From assembly GCF_004522175.1 (NCBI RefSeq), contig NZ_SDEB01000024.1:1-57953 (forward strand): a DNA stretch of 57,953 nucleotides, in the 5' to 3' direction. This stretch comes from Paracoccus ravus (GTDB lineage: Bacteria; Pseudomonadota; Alphaproteobacteria; Rhodobacterales; Rhodobacteraceae). Below the pieces are notes generated by a model that saw nothing but the letters and a program-made list of their open reading frames with translations, searched no databases and was not told the DNA's origin. A program made the translations under genes and the position numbers. The first letter of the stretch is position 1. Every line of letters begins with the position of its first letter. Of the stretch, positions 42,257 through 49,983 are shown piece by piece.

Positions 42257-43121
42257 GAGGGCGTTTCAAAACCACTTGCAGGCGGATTCGTCCTGTTAGA
42301 TTAGCGGCTTATGTCTGCCACGCTTGTCTCTGACGGCCTTTGGGCTGTGATCGAACCCTTGTTGCCATCCACGTCTCGGTCCGCGAAAGGCGGGCGGCCT
42401 CGGATCTCGGACCGGGCCGCTCTGGCCGGGATCATGTTTGTCCTTCAGAGCGGCATTCCCTGCCGATGTTGCCTGCGGAGTTGGGCTGCGGCTCGGGCGT
42501 GACCTGTTGGCGAAGGCTCAGGGATTGGCAGTTGGCCGGTGTCTGGGATCTGTTGCATCGGGTCTTGCTGCACCAACTGCATCGCGCCGGTCATCTCGAC
42601 TGGAGCCGGGCCTGCATGGACAGCGCGTCCATCGCGGCGAAAAGGGGGGCGAGGTCACCGGCCCTAACCCCACCGATCGTGGGCGCCTCGACACCAAGCG
42701 CCGCATCGTCACCGACAGACGCGGCATACCCCTGACAGTGCGCCTCAGCGGCGCGAACGTCCATGATAGCAGGATGCTCGACCCGTTGCTCGACGCCATG
42801 CCCCGCATTCGTGGCAAGCGTGGCCGACCACGGCATCGGCCCGGAAAGCTGCATGCCGACAAAGGTTATCACTAACCCCGTTGTCGCAAGGCTTGCACCA
42901 AACGCGGCATCAAGCATCGCATCGCCCGAAAGGGTGTCGAAAGCAGCGCCCATCTCGGAAAGCATCGCTGGGTCGTCGAGCGAACATTCGCCTGGCTCTC
43001 CAAATTCCGCCGCCTCGCTGTCAGATACGAGCGAAGGGCCGACATTCATCTCGCCTTCACCATCTTGGCCTGCGCCATCATCTGCTTTCGCGCGCTGACC
43101 ACATGGTTTTGAAATGCCCTC
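42257..43121 (+). mobile_element. IS5-family (IS427-group) element with defined ends
   Basis: An 865-bp element bounded by inverted repeats GAGGGCGTTTCAAAACC (42257-42273) and GGTTTTGAAATGCCCTC (43105-43121), which differ at one position. TTA flanks both sides (42254-42256 and 43122-43124), the expected short target duplication of this group. It contains one degenerate transposase on the plus strand. Confidence 0.87.
42311..43112 (+). pseudogene. IS427-group transposase, three frames and a stop
   Basis: MSATLVSDGLWAVIEPLLPS and GIMFVLQSGIP are in frame 1. MLPAELGCGSGVTCWRRLRD to DWSRACMDSASIAAKRG is in frame 2; this first shift may be the natural programmed one between orfA and orfB. EVTGPNPTDRGRLDTKRRIV to HADKGYH is in a third frame, ended by a TAA, then RCRKACTKRGIKHRIARKG to ALTTWF. 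The second shift and the stop are lesions, so the copy is dead, though its ends are intact and could be mobilised in trans. Confidence 0.83.
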
Positions 43122-43546
43122 TTAGTCCATTCAGGGGGTCAAGACCGCGGGCCTGATCCTTGTCCGCCAGTAGCCCGGCTTGGCCACCGGTGCCGTCCAT
43201 CGCGATTTGGACGAAACCGGCATCGCCAATCTGGTGATCTGCCCCAAGCGCTTGAGGCATGGGCGTATCATGCTGACGGCAGGCATGGGCGCCGCGCGGG
43301 GATGCATCCAGCCCGAGGGGAAACTACGACATCCGATTGTCCATCGCATCGCAGACCTGTCCGCGATGCTCGACGGAATCGGCCAAAGCGACGCGGGGTT
43401 ACAGCCGTTCTCAGGGAGGCGGCGATGAACCAGATTACGGCAGCCCCGCGCCCGATCCGGGCAGCCATCGCACAGCACGTTCAAACGGGAAAGGTCAGTC
43501 AGCATCAAGGCCGGGATTTCCGTCGACGGAGCGCATCTGGGCAGCG
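43122..43546. other. Stretch right of the IS427-type element
   Basis: About 425 bp without an intact gene. A minus-strand run AGFVQIAMDGTGGQAGLLAD (about 43160-43220) is protein-like but unassigned. It ends at the 3' end of the Nudix gene. Confidence 0.35.
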
Positions 43547-43945
43547 TCAACGCTTGCGTAGTTCCAGAACCTTCCTGAGCGCGCGCACCGTATCGGGGCA
43601 TTCCAAGAGCTTTTCGGCTTTGCTGCGCGAGATGATGAGCCGGTTGCGGCATCGCGCCTCGGGCCAACGCTTGAGGATCTTTTCGACGCGCAGGGCATAA
43701 AGCATCAGTTCGACCTTGGCACCGTCCTGCTCGGAGAGGATGCGGAACTTCCTGCGCTTGTCGATCGACCCCAGAACGCCCGCCTCTTCATAAGCTTCGC
43801 GCTTGGCTGATGCCGGGCCCGACATGCCGGGGATCTTGCGCCCCTTGGGAAAGATCCAGTTCTTGCTGCGCCGGCTGGTCACCAGAATCACGTCGTCATT
43901 CTTCTTGCCGCGGACGTAGCAGATGGCTCCATATCGCTTTCTCAT
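43547..43945 (-). CDS. Nudix hydrolase
   Basis: A 132-residue Nudix protein. The box spans KIPGMSGPASAKREAYEEAG, with the REAYEEAG metal-binding helix intact. WIFPKGRK before the box is typical of diadenosine/diphosphoinositol polyphosphate phosphohydrolases. It is the last gene of a five-gene minus-strand operon; its ATG overlaps the CYTH stop by 4 nt. In this setting it may act on inositol pyrophosphates, dinucleoside polyphosphates or polyphosphate ends (inference). Confidence 0.88.
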   Translation of the reverse strand: MRKRYGAICYVRGKKNDDVILVTSRRSKNWIFPKGRKIPGMSGPASAKREAYEEAGVLGSIDKRRKFRILSEQDGAKVELMLYALRVEKILKRWPEARCRNRLIISRSKAEKLLECPDTVRALRKVLELRKR

Positions 43946-44439
43946 ATGCGTACGAGTGCCTCGAGCGTGGCTGCATCGGCGACCGCAAGGGCCTTGTTCC
44001 GATAGCGTTTGTCCAAGGTCACATCCTTTCCGAACCAGTCCGGCGGGAGGAAGGCGACCGCCTCGGCCTCTGACGTGAACTCGACCTCCACCGTCATCAG
44101 CCCTTTCAATGCGCCCTCGTAGATGTCCAGCTCATAGACAAGACCGCCGCCAACTGCGCCCTTGTAGCGCGTCTTTTCCACCCGCCGATCGCGTGTTTCC
44201 GGCCAGAGCGCCTCGAATTGCTCCGCCGTCAGCGGCACTTCCCTCTCCGTGCGGACAAGGCCCTCGCCGCCCTTGACCGAGAGGAAATGCCTCTCGCCCG
44301 CCTGGCGCAAGCGCAGTTCGGTCGAATCCTGCGGCGCGGTGACATAGCCCTGTCGGATCGCGACGGCGGAAATACCCGCCAGATCGGGCAGGGCCCGCAA
44401 CAGGAACTTGCGCTCGATTTCTTGCGGGCGGACATTCAT
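43942..44439 (-). CDS. CYTH-domain (triphosphate tunnel) protein, operon copy
   Basis: A 165-residue protein starting MNVRPQEIERKFLL, with the ExExK signature at E7, E9 and K11. Further tunnel residues are visible: ELRLRQ (R strand), FLSVKGGEG (K), EREVPL (E), KTRYK (R) and ELDIYEG plus TVEVEF acidic strands. CYTH/TTM enzymes hydrolyse tripolyphosphate, thiamine-PPP or make cAMP; this small single-domain form most resembles inorganic triphosphatases. It overlaps the ParA stop by 4 nt and the Nudix start by 4 nt. A paralogue is encoded divergently at 47107. Confidence 0.9.
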   Translation of the reverse strand: MNVRPQEIERKFLLRALPDLAGISAVAIRQGYVTAPQDSTELRLRQAGERHFLSVKGGEGLVRTEREVPLTAEQFEALWPETRDRRVEKTRYKGAVGGGLVYELDIYEGALKGLMTVEVEFTSEAEAVAFLPPDWFGKDVTLDKRYRNKALAVADAATLEALVRI

Positions 44440-45191
44440 GCGACGGGTCCTTCGATATGGGCCCGCAACTGGCGATAAACCTCGTCATAGGCTTTGGCCG
44501 CCGGTCGGTTCTGCGCGAATGTAGCGACCGGCGCGCGATGCGTTCCCATGCGCTCGACATCCGTCGAAAACGGTATCTCGCCGGCAATGAAACGCCCCGG
44601 ATAGCTCGCGCGCATCCGTGTCATGGTTTCGGCATGCAGGGTCTTTTGCTTCTGCGTCATCGAGAAAAAGGCCACGATTTTTTGCCGGTCGGCCTTATCG
44701 GCCAGAAATTCCAGAAGCTGCTCGAACGTGCGCTCGGAGAGCGTGGTCGGAATCACCGGGACGACGATGTGATCGGCGGCCTCAAAGACATTCTCGGCCA
44801 GCATCGAGATATTGGGCGGGCAGTCCAGGATGACGATGTCATATTCTTTTGCCACGCCCTTCAGCGCCTTGCGCAGCCGGGTCTGGCTGTTTTTCATCTG
44901 CGACAGGAACACGTCGAAATCGCGAAAGCTCATATTCGCGGGCAGGATATCCAGATTGTCGAAATCGCTGCCGCGGATCGCCTTGGCAAAGCGATCGACA
45001 TCCTTGAAAAACGCCTCGTCCAGAAGTTTTTTCGAGGGCTTCATCCGAAAGTAGAAGCCCGAAGCCCCCTGCGGATCAAGGTCGCAGAGCAGGACCTGAG
45101 CGCCGGCATTTGCAAAGGCAAGGGCCAGATTGACGGCCGTCGCGGTTTTGCCGACGCCACCCTTGTTGCTGTAACAGGCAATGATTTTCAC
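44436..45191 (-). CDS. ParA-family (ParF/MinD-like) partition ATPase
   Basis: A 251-residue deviant-Walker ATPase. Walker A' KGGVGKTAT (signature Lys and the GKT), Walker A'-adjacent LCDLDPQGASGFYF (switch I) and VILDCPP (Walker B/switch II) are intact. There is no N-terminal HTH, which places it with ParF/McdA-type small ParAs. The GTG start at 45191 is preferred because AAGGAG lies directly upstream, overlapping the longer frame. It follows the CHAD stop after 1 nt and overlaps the CYTH start. Inference: it forms a nucleoid-bound ATP gradient to position a cargo, here plausibly polyphosphate bound by CHAD. Confidence 0.9.
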   Translation of the reverse strand: MKIIACYSNKGGVGKTATAVNLALAFANAGAQVLLCDLDPQGASGFYFRMKPSKKLLDEAFFKDVDRFAKAIRGSDFDNLDILPANMSFRDFDVFLSQMKNSQTRLRKALKGVAKEYDIVILDCPPNISMLAENVFEAADHIVVPVIPTTLSERTFEQLLEFLADKADRQKIVAFFSMTQKQKTLHAETMTRMRASYPGRFIAGEIPFSTDVERMGTHRAPVATFAQNRPAAKAYDEVYRQLRAHIEGPVA

Positions 45192-45192
45192 G

Positions 45193-46710
45193 TCACGCTC
45201 CTTTCCCATGGAACAGGCTGGCAAACGCGCACCGGATGGGCGGGCTGTCGAAATGCGCGAAGCTCGAAACGACCCGAGACCTTTCCTGCATCTGAAGCTG
45301 GTGCAGGATGGCGATGAGCGCACCGATGCTGGTCGCCATCACACGGCTGTCGCGCTGCGCCTTGAGCGGATGTTCCAGCAAGAATTCCTGCAGCGAGGCC
45401 TGCTGGACGGAATAGTCGTTGAACAGGCCCAGATTTTCCTGAAGCTCCTTGAGCGGCGCGAGCAGGGCTTTCAGGCGGGCGCGCGGAAAGAGCGGGGCGA
45501 AAAGCTCCATCAGATACCGCAGTTTCTTGCAGTTGATGCGCAATTCGTGGATCTCTTCGTCCGGCGTGTCGGCGCCGATCCGCGATGCGATCTTGCAGAC
45601 CTTGCGATAGCGCCGCCAGATCAGGCCGTGGGCATAGTCCAGCGCGGGATGCTCGGCCTCTCCGCCGCGCGCCGGACCCGCCTCAGGCGCGAATTGCGCC
45701 TCGAGTGCGGCCATGGACGCGCGATATTGCGCGCTTTGCAGATGTCTGGCGATCCTGCGCTGCTCTTGGCGGCGTTCACGCGCGAAAATGTCGAACATCA
45801 GCCCCAGGCCGTCATGCAGGGTTTCGGGCAGCAAATCGTAATAGGTCTTGCGCTGCAGCAGATAGACATCGAGGTCGCGCAAACGCCCCGTCGGCACCAT
45901 CAGCTCCGAAAAGCGCCGCTTCAGAAGATCCGTCTCTTCCGCGCCATAGGTACCGCGAAACAGGCTGATCACCGAGCGGATCTTGCGCAGGGCCACGCGG
46001 TAATCATGCAGGAATTCAGTGTCATGATCGGCGATGATGCCTTCTTCGTTCCGACGCGCGACCGCAAGATGGGTGCGAATGATGTCGTTTGCGGCATCGT
46101 AGGCGGTTTCATCCGCCGCCATCGCGGTATCGGGCTTTGGATCATAGGTTTCATGCTCGGGGAAAAGCATCCCGGTCAGATCCGAGACCGCGGGTGACCG
46201 CCCCGCCTGGTTTCCGCGCAGATGGGTCGAAAGTGCGACCGCGGCCTTGTCGTAGCCACGCAATCTATGCAGGGCGGCGAGGGTCACCGTCTGGCCTTGC
46301 CCTGCCGGCCGCAACAGGCTCAGTTCCGCACGGGCATGGGTCTTGCCCTCGTCATCAACCAGCGTGATGCGGGAATGGCGCAGCGTTCCGGTGCCGATGG
46401 GCAGCAGGCTGCGCAGGGGCGAAGTGTCTTCGAGCGCGGCTTTCACCGGACCCTCGGCAAGATCCGCGACGAAGTTTCCCGATCGTTTTGCCGGCTGCGT
46501 CAGCACCTGGCCAGGGCCATGCAGAATCAGGGTCGGACCCGCCTCGATCAGGGCCTGTCCCGCCTTGCGGATGGATTCGTCATGGCAGTCAAGCAGCACG
46601 AAGGGTGTCCCCTCGCTGTCATCGCTGGATCTTGCCTTCAACTTTCCGATCATCTCCGGGGTTTCCGGAATCCCGTCCAGAATGATGATGTGGTCTGCGG
46701 TTTTGCTCAC
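45193..46710 (-). CDS. CHAD-domain protein with degenerate CYTH-like N-terminal region
   Basis: A 505-residue protein. Residues about 215-490 form the CHAD alpha-helical domain with its conserved His/Arg/Lys faces: HDYRVALRKIRSVISLF and HELRINCKKLRYLMELF are the paired repeat helices. The N-terminal 200 residues contain SRITLVDDEGKTHARAEL and LHRLRGYDKAAVAL, reminiscent of the CYTH-to-CHAD linker of YgiF-like proteins, but without ExExK. CHAD proteins bind polyphosphate granules. The start overlaps the RHH stop by 4 nt and the stop lies 1 nt before parA, so expression is coupled to both. Confidence 0.9.
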   Translation of the reverse strand: MSKTADHIIILDGIPETPEMIGKLKARSSDDSEGTPFVLLDCHDESIRKAGQALIEAGPTLILHGPGQVLTQPAKRSGNFVADLAEGPVKAALEDTSPLRSLLPIGTGTLRHSRITLVDDEGKTHARAELSLLRPAGQGQTVTLAALHRLRGYDKAAVALSTHLRGNQAGRSPAVSDLTGMLFPEHETYDPKPDTAMAADETAYDAANDIIRTHLAVARRNEEGIIADHDTEFLHDYRVALRKIRSVISLFRGTYGAEETDLLKRRFSELMVPTGRLRDLDVYLLQRKTYYDLLPETLHDGLGLMFDIFARERRQEQRRIARHLQSAQYRASMAALEAQFAPEAGPARGGEAEHPALDYAHGLIWRRYRKVCKIASRIGADTPDEEIHELRINCKKLRYLMELFAPLFPRARLKALLAPLKELQENLGLFNDYSVQQASLQEFLLEHPLKAQRDSRVMATSIGALIAILHQLQMQERSRVVSSFAHFDSPPIRCAFASLFHGKGA

Positions 46711-46895
46711 GATTCCCGTTTCGCCGCTTTCTTGAGATAGGTTTCGATCAGCTTCTCGATGATCTTCTGAACGCTCGTGTCGTCTTCGATCGCGCGGACC
46801 TTCAACGCCTTGAGCGTTTTTCGATCCAGACGAAGCGAGGTATTGGCCTTGCCTTCTTTGGCCGTATCGGTGCTGGCTTTCTTGGATTTCGGCAT
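46707..46895 (-). CDS. Ribbon-helix-helix protein (ParG/CopG-like), 62 aa
   Basis: A 62-residue basic protein. A flexible Lys/Thr-rich N-terminus (1-17) precedes NTSLRLDRKTLKALKVRAIE and TSVQKIIEKLIETYL, an RHH strand plus two helices. This is the layout of ParG, the DNA-binding and ATPase-stimulating partner of ParF, including its unstructured tail (ParG's tail carries an arginine finger; here basic residues are Lys). First gene of the operon, with an inverted repeat 17-40 nt upstream as a likely autoregulatory operator. Its stop overlaps the CHAD start by 4 nt. Confidence 0.8.
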   Translation of the reverse strand: MPKSKKASTDTAKEGKANTSLRLDRKTLKALKVRAIEDDTSVQKIIEKLIETYLKKAAKRES

Positions 46896-46911
46896 CGTCC
46901 CACCCAGAGCA

Positions 46912-46935
46912 AAAGTGACGTCATGATTTCACTTT
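46912..46935. promoter_or_regulatory. Inverted repeat, candidate RHH operator
   Basis: AAAGTGA (46912-46918) and TCACTTT (46929-46935), spacer 10 nt, with the palindrome TGACGTCA at 46916-46923 overlapping the left arm. It lies just upstream of the RHH gene and in the divergent region before the second CYTH gene. RHH autorepressors usually bind such sites, and ParG-type operators can double as centromeres. Confidence 0.5.
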
Positions 46936-47106
46936 ATCAAGGGCGTTTCAAGATCTTGTTCCACGCGAATGCCGTGGTGCTCGTCGCGGCCTTGGCGTGG
47001 GTGGGCACAATTGGTTGCATGGCAGCTATGCGCTGACGTTTTGTCGATTTATCCTGTGCCATGCCCGCATTATTCCACGATCAACGAAACGAAGCTGGGG
47101 GATCTT

Positions 47107-47589
47107 GTGGCGAAGGAAATCGAGCGGAAATTTCTGGTCGCGACCGATGGCTGGAAGCACCGCGTCTCGCGGCGTCAGGAGTTGCGGGACGGTCTGATCT
47201 CGATCACCGATGGGCGCAAGGTCCGGGTCCGCATTCAGGACAGCACGGCCGTTCTGACCGTCAAGGGCCCCCGTAAGGGCATCGTTCGCGACGAGTTCGA
47301 ATATCCCATTCCGCTGGCCGACGCGCTTGAGATGATCGAGCGGCTCTGCGGCAGCGATGTCGTCGAAAAGACCCGCTATTATATCCCGGAGGGCGATCTG
47401 ACCTGGACCGTGGATGTCTATCGCGGCCTTCTCGCGGGGATTTCGATCGCCGAGGTCGAGTTGCCGCGGGCTGACCATGATCTGGTGCTGCCCGTTTGGG
47501 TCGGGCGCGAGGTGACGGGCCTGCAGGAATATCGCAAGATCAATATGGTCGCGGCCCGCAAATCGCGGCAGGAATTTTCCTTGGTCTGA
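47107..47589 (+). CDS. CYTH-domain (triphosphate tunnel) protein, divergent copy
   Basis: A 160-residue protein from GTG 47107: MAKEIERKFLVATDGW, ExExK at E4, E6, K8. KVRVRIQD (R strand), AVLTVKGPRKG (K), DEFEYPIP, KTRYYIP and TWTVDVY with IAEVELP complete the tunnel. It is closer to the NeuTTM/YgiF-type inorganic triphosphatases. An in-frame ATG at 46969 would add 46 residues without family similarity. Transcribed away from the RHH operon, it shares the same 210-bp control region and so is probably co-regulated with it. Confidence 0.87.
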   Translation: MAKEIERKFLVATDGWKHRVSRRQELRDGLISITDGRKVRVRIQDSTAVLTVKGPRKGIVRDEFEYPIPLADALEMIERLCGSDVVEKTRYYIPEGDLTWTVDVYRGLLAGISIAEVELPRADHDLVLPVWVGREVTGLQEYRKINMVAARKSRQEFSLV

Positions 47590-47623
47590 CGGCCTCGTCG
47601 TTCGGGGCGAGCGGCGATTTGCG

Positions 47624-48500
47624 TTATTCTCCGAACAGGGCGATCAACCCATCCGCCAGCGCGCCGCGCCAGACCAGATATTCATGCCCGCACGCATATT
47701 CGCGCCAGACCACGTCGTAGCCTCTGAGCCGGAGCGTGTCCCGCAGAATGCGCGAGGTCTGCAAAACTCTACCGCTTTCGCCGCGCGAGGTCTCGAAACG
47801 TCCCGCGGATAGAAGGAAGCGGATGGGCAGGGACGGCTCCTTAGCCACGCGCGCCGCGACATGGGGCGTGCCCTCGGTGCTGACGCCTTGCGGTGCCCAC
47901 CAGAAGGACCCGACATCGATGGCACATTGCCGAACGCTTCGGGCCGGTGCAGGGCAATGGTCGCGGCCCCGAGCCCGCCATAGCTCGCGCCTGCCAGAAC
48001 CGTCCTTTGGGGAGAGGGGCGGATGCCTGTGAGGCGGGCGATCTCGGGCAGCAACTCGTCGGCAAGGCTATCGGCGAAATCGGCATTCTCGGGAAGTTCT
48101 CGGGAACGGGTTTCAGAATCGATCGACGGGATGAACACCGACAAGACCGGGGGAAGACGCTTCTGCCGCGTCAGGCTGTCGAGCATCCGGGGGGCGTCCA
48201 TCTCGGAGATCGCGCGCACGCCGTCAAAGATCAGTGCCACGACAAGTTCGGGATCCTTCGGGCCGAAATTTGCGGGCCGGGACAAGGTGATTTGGCGGCG
48301 ATTGCCCAAAGGGCGCTGGCAAAACGAAAACTTTCGAGCACCGGAGCGGATTCCGGCAGAGCCGGGGTGCCGGGCTGCACAGGTGCGTCGGAAAGCGCCA
48401 GAACGGAATATTGAAACGATCCGGTGCACCTTCCGGCCAGGGATGTGGTTCAGCGGATCCCGCTGCGCCGTGGCGAGAATGGCGGCCCGCCGCGCCCGGA
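47624..48500 (-). pseudogene. Enterochelin-esterase-like siderophore hydrolase, frameshifted
   Basis: Alpha/beta-hydrolase remains of the Fes/IroD type. RRAAILATAQRDPLNHIPG is the N-terminal linker region. PPVLSVFIPSIDSETRSREL leads to the nucleophile elbow VLAGASYGGLGAA. After SMSGPSGGH the frame shifts (about 47900). The C-terminal part SLPIRFLLSAGRFE and EYACGHEYLVWRGALADGLI (catalytic His) is intact in another frame. At its 5' end it runs straight into a TonB-receptor fragment, so the N-terminal domain is missing. Confidence 0.8.
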
Positions 48501-49155
48501 TGTCGCCTGACACATCCGGAACATCGGGGGCCAGGCCCACCAGACGCCAGGACAGGTCCGGGCCTGCGTTTCGCGCGACGTCGAAGCGCAGTCCCGCCCG
48601 CGAATTGGTTCCGAACTCATAGCCAAGGCGCGTGAGCTGGCTGCCATCGGCCTTTTTTCAGTTCCATGTCGATCAGGCCGCCGGGGCTGGATTGGCCATA
48701 TAGAGGCGACGCCGGGCCCTTGACCACGACGACCGAACTCAGAAGCTAGGGATCGATCTGCTGGCCCTTTCCGCTGATCGCCAGATAGCGCGGCACATAG
48801 CCGAAGCCGCGAATACAGGCTTCATCCGACATGTTCGAGGCCCCGCGACATTCCGAGGTGACGCCGGGCGTGTAGCGCAGGGCCTCGGCGACCGAGGTGA
48901 CGGCCTGATCGCGCATCTGCTCATCGCTCACGACCGAAATCGCCGCCGGCGTTTCCTCGATCGGGGTGCTCTTCTTGGTCCCTGCCGTCGTCGCGCGCAC
49001 AACATAGCCGATGCCGCCCGCGCGTTCAGTGTCACGGAGTCCAATGTCACGCACGCCGAATCCTGTGCGATAGCGCAGACCGGAAGGGCGAACGCGATTG
49101 CCGTTGTCAGAAGACGTCGCGCACCGGAGCGGCGCGCCGAAGTTTGTCTGTTCAT
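48500..49155 (-). pseudogene. TonB-dependent siderophore receptor, plug-domain fragment
   Basis: Start ATG 49155 gives a signal peptide (LLTTAIAFALPVCAIAQ), a frameshift near 49040, then the plug: TKKSTPIEETPAAISVVSDE, VTSVAEALRYTPGV, and ACIRGFGYVPRYLAISG. A TAG interrupts QQIDP (48748-48750). VVVVKGPASPLYGQSSPGG and an A6 run (about 48652) with a one-base insertion follow. After GTNSRAGLRFDVARNAGPDL the sequence passes into the esterase. The 22-strand barrel, over 400 residues, is gone. Confidence 0.8.
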
Positions 49156-49350
49156 GCACTGTCCATCTAAGGCGGACGGGCTGGAACGTTTCTGCCGCCG
49201 GAGTTTTCTATGCGGAATTTCGTAGAATTGCCAAACCTGAGTTTTAAGGTGATTTGCCGGTTTCCCAAGTCTGGAAGCAGGTTTGGCAGCAGCGCTGCGA
49301 CGGGTTGACGCATCGCGCGGATTTATTTACGAACGATCGTACTGAAATAA

Positions 49351-49935
49351 ATGGGCCGCATGATGGGACGCAAACGTACGATCGACCGCGAAGAGTTGAT
49401 GGGTGCCGTCGAGGCCGTCGTTCGACGCGACGGTATCGGCGGGCTGAGCATCGACGCCGTGGCGAAAGAGGCTGGCGTCAGCAAATCGAGCGTGGTCTAT
49501 GATTGTGAAACCAAGGCGGGCCTTCTGGCTGCCTTTACGCGCCACCAACTGGCCCAGCACCGTGCCAAATTCGACGCCACCGCGTTGCGCTTTGCCGGTC
49601 AGCCCAATGCTTGCCTGAAATCCCTGATCGAGACGTTCCGAACCGCGCCGACCGACGAGGATGTCGCGATGGCACTTCTGCTCAGCGTGGGCATGGGGGC
49701 AAATTCGGAATGCCGCGACATCATGCGCACCGAGATGCGCATGGATGCCGAGCGCATCCGCGCCGAGGCGGCGGATCCCCAACGCATGTTGCGCACATTA
49801 TTGACCCTGCATGGCATGGCCTTTCTTGAATTCTACGATCTGCACCGTTTCGATGAAAGCTCACGCACGACGCTTCTCGACGACCTCATGGCCATCGCCG
49901 AAAGCGACGAGGGCGCGCCGAACCCCCAAACTTGA
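49351..49935 (+). CDS. TetR-family repressor
   Basis: A 194-residue regulator. The N-terminal HTH (about 10-55) reads REELMGAVEAVVRRDGIGGL and DAVAKEAGVSKSSVVYDCET. The C-terminal all-helical ligand domain is unremarkable. It sits 48 nt upstream of an RND efflux operon in the same orientation, so it probably controls that operon as well as itself. The palindrome ACGATCGT at about 49333-49340, just before its start, is a possible operator half-site. Confidence 0.87.
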   Translation: MGRMMGRKRTIDREELMGAVEAVVRRDGIGGLSIDAVAKEAGVSKSSVVYDCETKAGLLAAFTRHQLAQHRAKFDATALRFAGQPNACLKSLIETFRTAPTDEDVAMALLLSVGMGANSECRDIMRTEMRMDAERIRAEAADPQRMLRTLLTLHGMAFLEFYDLHRFDESSRTTLLDDLMAIAESDEGAPNPQT

Positions 49936-49983
49936 ACCCGTTTTCCTCCTCCCCTCACCCCTCCTGATCTGAAGGTCAGACAT

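Noticed and set aside
42311..42502. Independent 63-codon gene
   Set aside because: It is the first frame of the IS427-group transposase, not a separate protein.
43547..46895. Simple plasmid partition locus parFG
   Set aside because: The RHH and ParA genes are separated by a CHAD gene and followed by CYTH and Nudix genes in one coupled operon. No rep gene or iteron array is nearby, so a plain plasmid-partition reading does not explain the gene content.
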